From assembly GCF_019175385.1 (NCBI RefSeq), contig NC_083344.1, positions 27,220,231 through 27,284,230 on the forward strand: DNA of 64,000 nt, read 5' to 3'. The notes beneath the pieces are model-generated. The model worked only from the letters and a program-made list of their open reading frames with translations. It was not told where the DNA came from and ran no database searches. Both the position numbers and the translations under genes were made by a program. Source of the DNA: Lycium barbarum (taxonomy: Eukaryota; Streptophyta; Magnoliopsida; Solanales; Solanaceae). Within the stretch, counting starts at the first letter, position 1, and each line of letters begins with the position of its first letter. Positions 46,198 through 55,640 of this stretch are shown in pieces.

Positions 46198-46509
46198 AAT
46201 AAGGGGATCTTATGGGTTATTATTTAGTTGAGTTGGGTTTAAATGATGGAGCGAGTTTAAAAAATAATTTTAGGTTATTTTGGGGGACAATTTCTGTCAA
46301 GATAGGGGTATATTTGAAAATTTTAAGGATGAAAATATATTTTTAATTCAAAATAAGTTCGAAGAATATTTTTAGTTCTTTTTTCAAAGTTGAGGGGTAT
46401 TTTTGACCCTTTTGCCTTTTAGAATTTTAGAGCATTTTTTTTTGCACCTAATAATCCGGGCTAAGGGTATTCATGAAAATATGCCGCCTTCATTTTGACA
46501 AGGAAAAAT
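46198..46509 (-). repeat. Right arm of the foldback element
   Basis: Inverted copy of 40246-40560, ending CAAGGAAAAAT at 46509. Only 96 bp separate this arm from the start codon of the PHIP1-like gene. Confidence 0.78.
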
Positions 46510-46605
46510 GAAAGTGTCCCACACGATGACGGTTTGTTAAAAGACAAGGTTTTAGCAGGGTTTTGTTCCGCCATCAAATTGACCTTCCGCAGCATTGCAT
46601 TGGCA

Positions 46606-47072
46606 ATGGTTCAATCAAACAAGAAGTTGAAACAAAAACTAAGAGAAGCTAAATCTGAATTGTTATTAGCTGCTTCTGAGGTCAAACTCAATTCAAAATC
46701 TCAAGAATCCCTCAAATCTCTTCTTACTTCGGTGACCCAAAAACCCAGATTATCCAAAAGGGATAAACGTAGAGAAAAGGCTCTTACTTTGCAAGATGGC
46801 CAGAAAGATAAAGAAGAGGTTGTGGTTATGAGTGAGCAGATTAAAGGAAAAGATAAGAAAAGGAAGAGAGATGAAACTGAGGGATTACAGAAAAAGAAGG
46901 ATACTGGGGAGTTGAAGCAAGAGAAAAAGCCTATTAAGAAGAAGAACAAGAACAAGAAGAAAGGGAAGAAACAGAAGGTAAAAGATGGTGAAGTTACGAA
47001 CAGTGTGAATGTTGGGGATGCAGGAAATGGACAAGAAGAAGAAGCACAAGAGCCTAGTAAAACTGAGGAGAG
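46606..47072 (+). CDS. PHIP1: PHIP1-like exon 1
   Basis: Encodes residues 1-155 plus two bases. Starts MVQSNKKLKQKL and ends in a long K/E-rich tract with KKKNKNKKKGKKQKV and a glutamate-rich tail. The donor AG|GTATCA is at 47072/47073. Highly charged, low-complexity sequence makes the middle of the exon hard to align, but both ends match the family. Confidence 0.85.
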
Positions 47073-50000
47073 GTATCAAATATGGAAATTCCTTTGTCAT
47101 ATTAGCTTTCAGTTTCCTGTTTTGGAATGTTTTACCTAATTGTTACTCCCTCTGTCCATTTTTACTTGTCCACTATACTACTTTTACTTGTCCAGTTTGG
47201 AAAATCAAGAGCTATTTTATCCTTATTATTAGTTATTGGGTTGAAAACTTGAAGGAATTGTTATTAAAGTATGTGTTTATTGATTTCAATTATTTAGACG
47301 ATTTATAGTAATTAGGAGTGATATAGTAAAATTGCCAGTTTATTTATTGCTCCTTAAAGGGTGTGCAAAATCAAACATGGACAAGTTAAAATGGATGGAG
47401 GAGTACTTGTTTTGTGGAACTTTTTTGACCTTCTCTGGTTTATTAAGTTAAATAGTAAATTTACTGGTCTATATTTGGTGCTTAATTTTCACATGAGAAT
47501 CAAAATAACCATTGGTATGATTAAAAAAAGATTTGGGCTTTTGTTAAGTTGCTGAACTTATGAAGCCCACTAGACGCGTATTTACTTTCAAATTACAATT
47601 ATTTGTTGTCAGGTCTAACCTCGGGTTTACTGGTGTGCCAATTCAAGGGCATATTTAGGTTTTAATTTAAGCACCACGGAATGTTTGAAATTGTTGGTTA
47701 TGTGAAATAGACGAGTACTCCGACATTGCATCAAACTCTTGTTTTTTGGGCTGTGGGGATGGACTTCTTTCATGACTTTTTGTTTGATTTATGTTTCATA
47801 AGACTCTTGTTCGACTCTTATCCGTTGCATGATTTCGGATCTGTTCTTTCATTTTCTTGTTCGTTTCTGACACCTATGTTGCTGTAGGAATATGCCTGTT
47901 TGTTCCAGGGAAGAAAGCGGTGATATGTCTAAAAAGGTTTATGTCGGAGGAATTCCTTATTATTCCACTGAGGATGATATTAGAAGTTACTTTGAAGGCT
48001 GTGGCACCATTACAGAGGTTGATTGTATGAATTTCGCTGACAGTGGAAAGTTCAGAGGAATTGCCATTATCACTCTTAAGGTAGATTCTTCAGGTGAACT
48101 GTGTTTTCTAATAGTGTTGTTGGTATCCTTAGCACTATTTTCAGAGAATGTTGCTTAAATGTCTTGGATGTATTTGTTGCCTCGCAATTTTGTGACAAAG
48201 TTTTGAAGTATGTGAACATCTGCAGACTTTTCAGGCTTAAGAATTATTATTTGCTTGACAGTCTGCTTGATAACTAATGAGATGGAAAGTATACCATGGG
48301 AAAATTCATCTCTTAGCAATATGACAGTCAGTGAGTTCTTATCTGTTGCTTGAAGGCATACAACACTTTTTTTATAGGTAAAAGGAAGTTGTGTTAATAA
48401 CATTCAATACCAATCTAGTACTGAATGGGAACAGCCAGTACAAAGCAGGGAACCCTTTTAATCCTACAAGGCTTCCAAATTTTTTAAAATTACATCCAAA
48501 TCATTTTCAAAAACAGCATTGCTCCAACTTTTCAGATATTGAATACATATGTTCTTAACTAAATAATTTCCTCCTTCCATCAAAGCATCTTCGGTTCCTT
48601 TCAAGCCAAATGCTCCACATTATGCACAATGGAATGGTCATCCATATCTTCTTTTGCTGCTTCCTCATGCTCTGGTTTGTCCAGCTACAGAGAACTTGAA
48701 CTTGTGAGACGTTTGCTTGCATAACCCATCGAACTCCGTACAAGTTAAGAAACATGCACTAAATCTGCCATACATACATGCAATGTAGTGATAAATGGTT
48801 CACTAATTCCCCTTCCTCTTTTCACAAATAGCACCAGCAACATAAATTAAATCCTCTTGTCCGCAGCTTATCCTGTGTCAAACAGGCCTCATGTGCTACC
48901 ACCCAGCCAAAGCAAGCAACTTTATCTGGAACCTTCATCTTCCAAAGTATTTTCCATGGCCATTCTGCACCACTTCCATAAATGTCAGCCATCCTTCTTA
49001 CCGATTGACTTAACGATAAATTTCCCATCGCTGATGCCTTTCCACACAAAATAGTCACATTGCAGGCTGTCCAAAACAAGGCTGTTATCATCTTCAGTAA
49101 CATCTCCACCCTGTCTATCTCCAAATCGTTAAAATTCCTTCTAAATTGAAATATTCATGAGCTACCATCCCGATAGTCAGCTATTCTACTATTTTTGTTA
49201 AGGACAATGCTGTATAAATCAGAAAACATGATAGTTAAAGATTCGTCCCAACCCATTTGTCCTCCCAGAACTTGAATCTTCTTCCATTGCCAATTTCCAG
49301 TCTTGTGTGATCTTGCAAATTAGATCACAAGCTGTTGATGTGCTTCCAGAAGGCAGTATCATGAGGTGCAGTTATACGTGTCGTATTCTCATAATTCTGA
49401 AAACCATACGTCAAGCTTAATGAACTGTTTGCTCTGTTCTCTTCTATTGTCATTCCACCTCCACAACCATTTCAACAGAAGGCTCTTATTTTGGAGCCCT
49501 AAATTTCTCACTCCCAGTCCAGCATCCTCCTTGCACAGCTTCACCTTTCCCCACTAACCAAATGCATCTTTTTGATGTCCTGATCTACTTCCACAAAAAC
49601 TTGCACGTTATTCTATCTAGTTCTGCTTCCACCTTAGCTGGAATGAGAGTCAATGACATCAAATAAGTTGGAATGCCATTTAGGATGCCGTTCACCAAGG
49701 TCAATCTAACGAAAGATACTGTTTCTTCCATGTACTTATTCCTTTTCGCAACTTTCTGTTACCCTCTTCCAAATGCTATTTTCCTTTTGCTTTTCTTCGA
49801 GAGCTAATCCAAGATGTCGGAAATTTCGACTTGGCAACTCAATGCATCAGCTAAATCATCATCAGACTGTTCCGCTCTAATAAAAGACTGCTGCTCTTTT
49901 TCAGATTTAACTGAAGCACCGAAACAGCCAAATCTTACCTTACAAAAAAAACTGAAGCACTGAAACAGCCTTGAGAGCAATTAGCAGCCCATCTAGCCGT

Positions 50001-53000
50001 AAGATTTGTTCCTTATCTGCATTAGCATAAAACATATGGGAAATTTCTATATACCTTCCACACAGATAGCAATCCTGAAACCATTCAACCATTTAAATTC
50101 CACCGCTTTCGAAATCATCCTACTCAATGTCTCCATGATAAGGTGGCAAAAAATCGCCTTGTCTCAATCCCCTTTGGGGGAAAAAAGAACTTAGTGGAGA
50201 GACATTAATAACTGTGGTGACACGAAACTTCATCCAATCAATTCACCTCTCGCCAAAACCCATTTTCCGAAAAACATAGAAAAAGGACGGGCCATTTACA
50301 TGGTCGTAAGCCTTCTCAAAATCAAGCTTACATAAGACCCTCTTCCTGCTTTTTAGCTTGTAATGCAAACATTTGTTTGCTAACACTGCCGCATCTACAA
50401 TCTGCCGACCTCCGATGTAAGCATTTTGATTTTCCTATATCAAACTGTCCATCACTCTTTTGAGTGTCTCCATAAGCACTTCAGAAAGAATTTTATAGAT
50501 GTTGCCCACTTAATGGGTCTGAAATCTCTAACATTCTTTGCATCCAGCTTCTTAGGTCTGAGTGAAATAAAAGTTGTGTTAAAGCCTTTCTCCATGCATC
50601 CTCTTGGGAGGAAATGCTCGAATGTACTCATAATATTGTATTTCAAGATACACCAGCATTTTTGACAAAATGCCACTGTAAAGACATCCCGACCTTGGTG
50701 CTTTGTCTCCAGCACCGTCTTTAATGACTTTGAGCACCTCCTTGTCAGTAAAGGGCCTTGCCAATCTTTTTCATCATGCTTAACCAGATTTCCATCACAT
50801 CAATCAGGTCTCCACAATTCCTCCTCCTTAAACAAGTTGCAATTAAAGTCCATTATATGTTATTTAATTAATCCTGGGCTGTTCATGAAACGATTCTCCT
50901 TGAATCTCCATTTTATCGATGTAGTTTTACCTTTTGTTGGCATTCACTCTCTTATGCAAAAGCTCGTGTTTTTATCTTCATGATGAAGCCAAAAGACCCT
51001 TGACTTTTGTCCTCATGAAATTTCCTCTGCCTTTGCACTTAACTCTCCAATTATCTTGCAAATTTAACCTTTTTAATACTCATCTTATATGACGTAGCTG
51101 CAATTATCTGACAGGTTTAATAGAAAGGAGAATCTTCTTTCTGTTATCCCTGTTCTTTGAATTACGGAAATATCAAATAAGTTGTACAAGATGAGTATTG
51201 ATAAGTATCTGTCTAATAATTGTCAAGCATCTTTTCGATGCAATGAATTAGCTTGTATATGCTTTGTTCATGTGATGCTGACCAATACTAGTAACTGTTT
51301 CCTTGCATTGGCTGCTTATTTGTAAGGCATAAATGAACTGTTATGGCATGTTCTAGGGATTTTATGTTTTTATAGCTTACATTAGCTAGTACAGGAAACT
51401 CCATTTCTTGAAGCCTGCTAAATATCAAGCATGTTCATGTGTGGCAAAGAATGGAAAGAAATCACATGAGCCAAAATTTAATGGAAGTTGAGGCAAACTA
51501 CATGATTGACTATTCTCATTATTGGCATTGACTACCCTATACAATTTTTCTTATAGACTAATATTTGAATGTATTTAGTTCAATTATGAGAATCCTCATC
51601 ACATCACCCCTCCGAATGTGAGGGAGTATGAGCTAGGGTTCTCACATCATGGACGGGTATGGGTAAAGAAGCTAGTCCTGCCACATCAACACCCGGATGT
51701 GATGCAAAATAAGAAAAGGTCTCGACCTCATGGACGAGTTTGGGCAAAGAAGCTAGTCTCGCCTCCCCCATATCAACACCCAGATGTGGTGGCAAATAGG
51801 AAAAGGTTCCTTGTATGATGGGTGAATGAGGGTAAATAAGCTAGTCTAAGAGTTGGATTAGGGTAGATAGCTTGCCCAGGCACCAAGTTGGAAAAAAAGA
51901 GTCAGATTAAGGTAGGTAGCGGGAACATAGGCTTTTTGATGAGAAAATCGATGGACTTGGATACCATAAAAGAAGAGTTAATAGTACATGCCTACAGGAA
52001 ACTAAATGGATTGGGCCAGAGGCTAGAGATGTAGCCAACACTGATTATAAATTATTGTATTGTGGGATCAATAAAATTAGGAATGTGATGGGAATAATTG
52101 TAGAACTAGGACTCAAGAATAAGGTTGTAGAGGTAAAAGTGAGATTAAGGCTTGTCAGTGGAAAGCAAACAATCAATATCATTAGTGTGCATGTGCTGTG
52201 GCAAATAGGACTTAATAAGAGAGCTAAAATTGGATTTTCGGTAGATGTGGATGCCTTGGTTCAACGGATTCCAGAAGACCAAAAATTCTTTGTTGGGGGA
52301 GATCTAAATTGTCATGTAGGTAAAGATAAGGACGGTTTTTATCAAGTACATGAAGAATATAATTATGGTATTGGAATGATCAAGGAAAGGCTATACTAGA
52401 GTTGATTTCTCTTGTGATATAGTTATAGCTAATACATGTTTTTTTTTTTTAAAAAAAGGGGAGCCTTGTAAAGTTGTCACAATTATAAAAGTTGCCACTG
52501 TCTGACCTGGATGTCATGAGATCAAGACGCAAAAACAGCTTACCTTTTACTTCTGTTCATTAAATTCACTCGTGGGCATGTGGCAGATTCAAATGGTAGC
52601 TTTCATTTTTAATCCTTTTCTTCCACTGCCCCCAAAGATTTTGGATAATGATGCTTTGTGGGCTCACATTTGTACCTCCTTTTTTCCGGAATTTGTTCCG
52701 AAGCTTATACTCATTCTATTTCACATACCATTTCTGTTACTTACATGTTTACTGCTTCAAATTCATGTTTTTCTTGTGATTCTTATTCTTGAAATGGTTG
52801 GAGGACTTGGTACTTTTCTCTACACTTCCTTTTTTTTTTTTTGGGAATTTTACACTGTATGCCAATTATGGCAAAATATTTATCCGTTTTAGCCCATCTT
52901 TTTTTAATTACCCGCCATAGCCATATTTTCCTCTTCAGTTTTTTTACTAGTCTTATACATTATTATACACTTTTATACAAGGTTTATACATTGTCTACAG

Positions 53001-54843
53001 TAGATGTATAAAGTTATATATTGTTGTATAATATTGTATACTAGTCTTACACATTATTATACACTTTTATACAAGGTGTATACATTGTCTACAGTAGGTG
53101 TATAAAGTTGTATATTGTTGTATAAAGGTGAATATTCAAGTTGGGCCATGAAATGTTGGGCTGTAGGTTTGTAATTTAAAATATGGGCTATGAATATGTA
53201 ATTTTGACCCATAAATTGTTTATAAGTGAAATTTTCCCATTTTTTTTCCCCGGGGTATTACTCTGATATTATTTACATAATTATGTGGTGAGCGTATGAT
53301 TTTCTCATAATTTTTGGTTTGAGCTATAGTTGGCGAAATTGATTCTGTGGAATCAACTTAATTTTGCCAGTAATGATCTTAAGATAACAGAACTGAGCAT
53401 CTAAGTAGGTTCCATGGTCACGTGTCAGACTTATGGGAAACTGGCTCCCCGTCTGTGGAGATTGGGATGGCTGGACTTATGCCTACCTACTTTAAAGTAG
53501 ATAGAGAATATTGTTATGACTTGACCTTTTCTCTTAGAATATTTGGTCAGTAATCATTATAGTATTTTAAGAATAATTTCACTGAGAGCGAAAACTAGAG
53601 AAATAGAGGGTGTTGGAGTTCCATCATCTAGAGACTAGAAACATATAGGGTTGTAGTCGCTGGCCGAACTTAATTTAAAATTTTGTATATTGCTCAGTAT
53701 TAATTAATAATAAGAATGCTACTTTTGGAATTTATTTCCTCCAAACTATATAGACATTCTGCAAAATTGATCGCATTTGTCTTTTAAATTGTTTCTACCA
53801 AACAAAAAAAGAATCATATACGATTAGTCTTGAAGTGCCTACTATAAAAGTAACTGTCTTTCATGTTGCTTTCTGCAAAGTTATGTTCTTGAAATGTCAA
53901 GCATCATGAATTGGTTATTCTTTTTTGCGTTGAGGCCATTACACCTTTGTTAGTTAATCATTCTATTTTCTTATTTGAGAGGAGCAGCAAGAGTTCAAGT
54001 TATCCACTTTCACACGGTTACGAAGTACCTTGCTAATCTGAACAACCCTAGCTTTGCATTTGATTCATGTTTTTGTGACCTAAGCCACCTTATATAATTT
54101 GTCTTTCAGACCCTTGGTTGGTTTTCCTTTTCTTCGTGTTGGTTTCTTACAAAAATTGCTAGTTGAGTGGGTTTCTCTCTAAATTTATTTTCCAGACTGA
54201 AGCAGCCGCTCAGAGAGCTATGGCACTGGATGGTTCGGATATGTAAGTGCAATCAGGCATTCATCATTGAGAAAGTTAATCTTCTGTGTCTTGCTTCTCA
54301 CTAACACTTATATCTTCTTCCAGGGGTGGACTATTCCTGAAAATCCAGTCATACAAGTCAGCTAGAGCTAACAAAGTGTCCAACTTCTCACCAAACATGG
54401 TGGCGGGGTATAATAGGATATATGTGGGTAACTTATCATGGAATGTAACAGAGGATGACTTGAAGAAACTTTTTTCAGATTGCAGCATAAGTTCTATTCG
54501 ATTCGGTGAAGATAAAGAAACAGGAGAATTTCGGGGTTATGCACATGTGGATTTTGCTGATAGTCTCTCTGTAAACATGGCATTAAAGTTGGATCAAAAG
54601 ATTGTATGTGGTAGACCTGTTAGAATAAGTTGTGCTGTTGCAAAGGAAGGAGCTGTAAAGAAAAGAGGGGCAACCAATTCAAGACCTACGCCGGAAGATC
54701 AAAATGCGGATAGTGTTGCAACAAGCACTGTTAGCGCAAAGATAAGGAGGCGAACATGTTACGAATGTGGAGAGCGTGGCCACCTTTCATTTTCTTGTCC
54801 AAAGAAACAAGAAACTGATCAGATAGAACAAGTTGCTACTTGA
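46606..54843 (+). CDS. PHIP1: PHIP1-like RNA-binding protein, four exons
   Basis: Coding exons 46606-47072, 47888-48080, 54196-54242 and 54324-54843 (1227 nt, 408 residues plus stop). All introns are GT-AG and frames join exactly. Order: N-terminal MVQSNKKLKQKLREAK and a lysine-rich region with KPRLSKRDKRR (likely nuclear or nucleolar targeting); RRM1 about 172-246 with VYVGGI and FRGIAIITL; RRM2 about 267-345 with IYVGNL and FRGYAHVDF; CCHC knuckle 381-394 (CX2CX4HX4C). This matches Arabidopsis PHIP1, known to bind phragmoplastin and Ran mRNA at the cell plate. That protein, as I recall it, is longer with several knuckles; here there is one. ATG 46606 is the first in-frame start; the frame is open upstream but has no ATG. 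The 6.1-kb intron 2 is filled with transposons. Function is inferred by homology. Confidence 0.85.
47146..47405 (+). mobile_element. Stowaway MITE (Tc1/mariner type) in intron 1
   Basis: 260 bp with terminal inverted repeats beginning CTCCCTCTGTCCATTTTTAC and, from the right, CTCCTCCATCCATTTTAAC. TA duplications at 47144-47145 and 47406-47407. This is the classic Stowaway terminus. Confidence 0.9.
47888..48080 (+). CDS. PHIP1: PHIP1-like exon 2 (first half of RRM1)
   Basis: Acceptor TTGCTGTAG|G, donor CTTAAG|GTAGAT. Encodes KKVYVGGIPYYSTEDD and GKFRGIAIITLK, giving beta1 to beta3 of RRM1. RNP1 lacks the usual aromatic at one position (RGIAII). The rest of RRM1 lies beyond a 6.1-kb intron. 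Confidence 0.85.
48370..51075 (-). mobile_element. Decayed L1-type LINE in intron 2 (antisense)
   Basis: The minus strand shows, from the right, a WLHHEDKNTSF-type segment (about 50990), RPFTDKEVLKVIKDGAGDKA and FISLRPKKLDAKNVRDFRPI of the RT (50500-50760), then the C-terminal zf-RVT region ending in WKILWKMKVPDKVACFGWV (48822-49124) and IMWSIWLERNRRCFDG (about 48590). A T-run at about 48368 is the expected poly(A) side. No endonuclease is seen, so it is 5' truncated. Many frame breaks. Confidence 0.8.
51648..51809 (+). repeat. Two 81-bp tandem units in intron 2
   Basis: CATGGACGGGTATGGGTAAA at 51648 and CATGGACGAGTTTGGGCAAA at 51729, each followed by GAAGCTAGTC and an ATCAACACCC segment. 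A weaker third copy starts near 51817. Possibly part of the RTE LINE leader that follows. Confidence 0.7.
51900..52430 (+). pseudogene. RTE-type LINE endonuclease fragment
   Basis: Encodes CLQETKWIG near 51987, then a long open stretch ending with FVGGDLNCHVGKDKDGF (about 52290), motifs of the apurinic-type endonuclease of RTE LINEs. The RT is missing. Complementary in content to the RT tail at 15212-16122 but a separate fragment. Sense orientation to the host gene. Confidence 0.8.
52456..52560 (+). mobile_element. Diverged tRNA-derived SINE
   Basis: GGGGAGCCTTGTAAAGTTGTC at the start and TGACCTGGATGTCATGAGATC as a damaged B-box region, then AAAAACAGCTTACC. The layout resembles TS/Au-type SINEs of Solanaceae, recalled from memory. 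Confidence 0.5.
52843..53238 (+). mobile_element. MITE-like element with an internal 94-bp duplication
   Basis: Ends GGGAATTTTACACTGTATG and, from the right, GGGAAAATTTCACTTATAAAC form imperfect inverted repeats, both next to T-runs. Inside, TCTTATACATTATTATACAC-type units repeat with a 94-bp period (52946-53039 and 53040-53133). No coding capacity. Confidence 0.5.
53239..54195. other. Rest of intron 2, nothing recognised
   Basis: AT-rich intron sequence leading to the acceptor TTATTTTCCAG at 54195. No repeat or coding similarity that I can support. Confidence 0.5.
54196..54242 (+). CDS. PHIP1: PHIP1-like exon 3 (micro-exon, 47 nt)
   Basis: Acceptor TTTTCCAG|ACTG, donor GATAT|GTAAGT. Encodes TEAAAQRAMALDGSD plus two bases of the next codon, helix 2 of RRM1. 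Far too short to be found by ORF length; supported by exact splice sites and by restoring the family RRM fold across the junctions. Confidence 0.85.
54324..54843 (+). CDS. PHIP1: PHIP1-like exon 4 (RRM2 and zinc knuckle)
   Basis: Acceptor TTCTTCCAG|G. Encodes GGLFLKIQSYKSARANK (end of RRM1 and linker), RRM2 with IYVGNLSWNVTEDDLKKLF and GEFRGYAHVDFADS, and the knuckle CYECGERGHLSFSC. Stop TGA at 54841-54843. Confidence 0.88.
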
Positions 54844-55240
54844 TTTTGGTAGGAGACTTTACATATTCACAAATTCTGATCTGAGCTGTGCTCATCGAAA
54901 TTTTGGTGTTGATTTTTTATCCACTTGGACAACATTTTTAGAAGTCCGTTATTTGCTCCTTTCCTAGTGGTCGAGTGTTATTTCTAGAAGGATTCAGCTG
55001 ATGTTGTGTAGTGAGCTTAACAAGTACTTCCAATGTTCTTTCAATTTTGTCTGCAGCAAAGCAGAAAATAGGAACATGTGATAGATTACTTGTACGAGAA
55101 TCATGAGAATACCAACTATTACACTGCGGTCCTGCTCATTTGCATCCACTTTTCTGACGTATTTCTGGAAAATTGTTGGTGTTTGCCCATACAAGAAGCT
55201 CTTCTGAATCATTCGCTTTCATTGAAAGGTTACAGGAGCC
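54844..55240. other. 3' flank of the PHIP1-like gene
   Basis: Presumed 3' untranslated region and terminator. No clear AATAAA is seen close to the stop. No other gene recognised. Confidence 0.4.
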
Positions 55241-55244
55241 CCAA

Positions 55245-55345
55245 GGTTTTGGATTTTGGTCTTGTGGTAAGAGCGGCACAAGTGATGTGTCGGTTAGTCA
55301 CACGTCAGGGGTTCACACCTTGTCGCGAATAAAAGTTTGGTATTT
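55245..55345 (+). mobile_element. tRNA-derived SINE-like sequence
   Basis: TGTGGTAAGAGCGGCACAAG resembles a box A region and GGGGTTCACACC a box B, spaced as in a tRNA head. GTTAGTCACACGTCAGGGGTT is between. It cannot fold as an intact tRNA. Followed by A/T-rich sequence to 55640 in which I see no gene. Confidence 0.45.
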
Positions 55346-55640
55346 AAATAGAGAATGGTAGAGAAACAAGCCTATTATTTATCAAGTTTCAAATCATGCG
55401 CCACTATTGACGAAAAACAATGGAAAAATAAAAAATAAAAAGAGAAGGGAAACAAGAAAATAGATGATGGTCAAGAGAGGTGTAAAGAACCTAAAGTATG
55501 ATAACGGACGACCAACTGAACAACCTCATTTAGCCTTCCATTAGATCGTAAAGAACATACTCAAATTCAATCAAGAGAAGGATTCAGAAACATAAGGGAT
55601 TTTCTCTGGGCAATACCTAATAGCATAGGGATGTTCTTGA

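Noticed and set aside
46495..46605. In-frame extension of the PHIP1-like exon 1 upstream of the chosen ATG
   Set aside because: It opens at a TTG within the foldback arm edge and has no ATG; the family N-terminus begins at 46606.
55245..55345. tRNA gene
   Set aside because: A and B boxes are degenerate and no cloverleaf can be drawn; treated as SINE-like.
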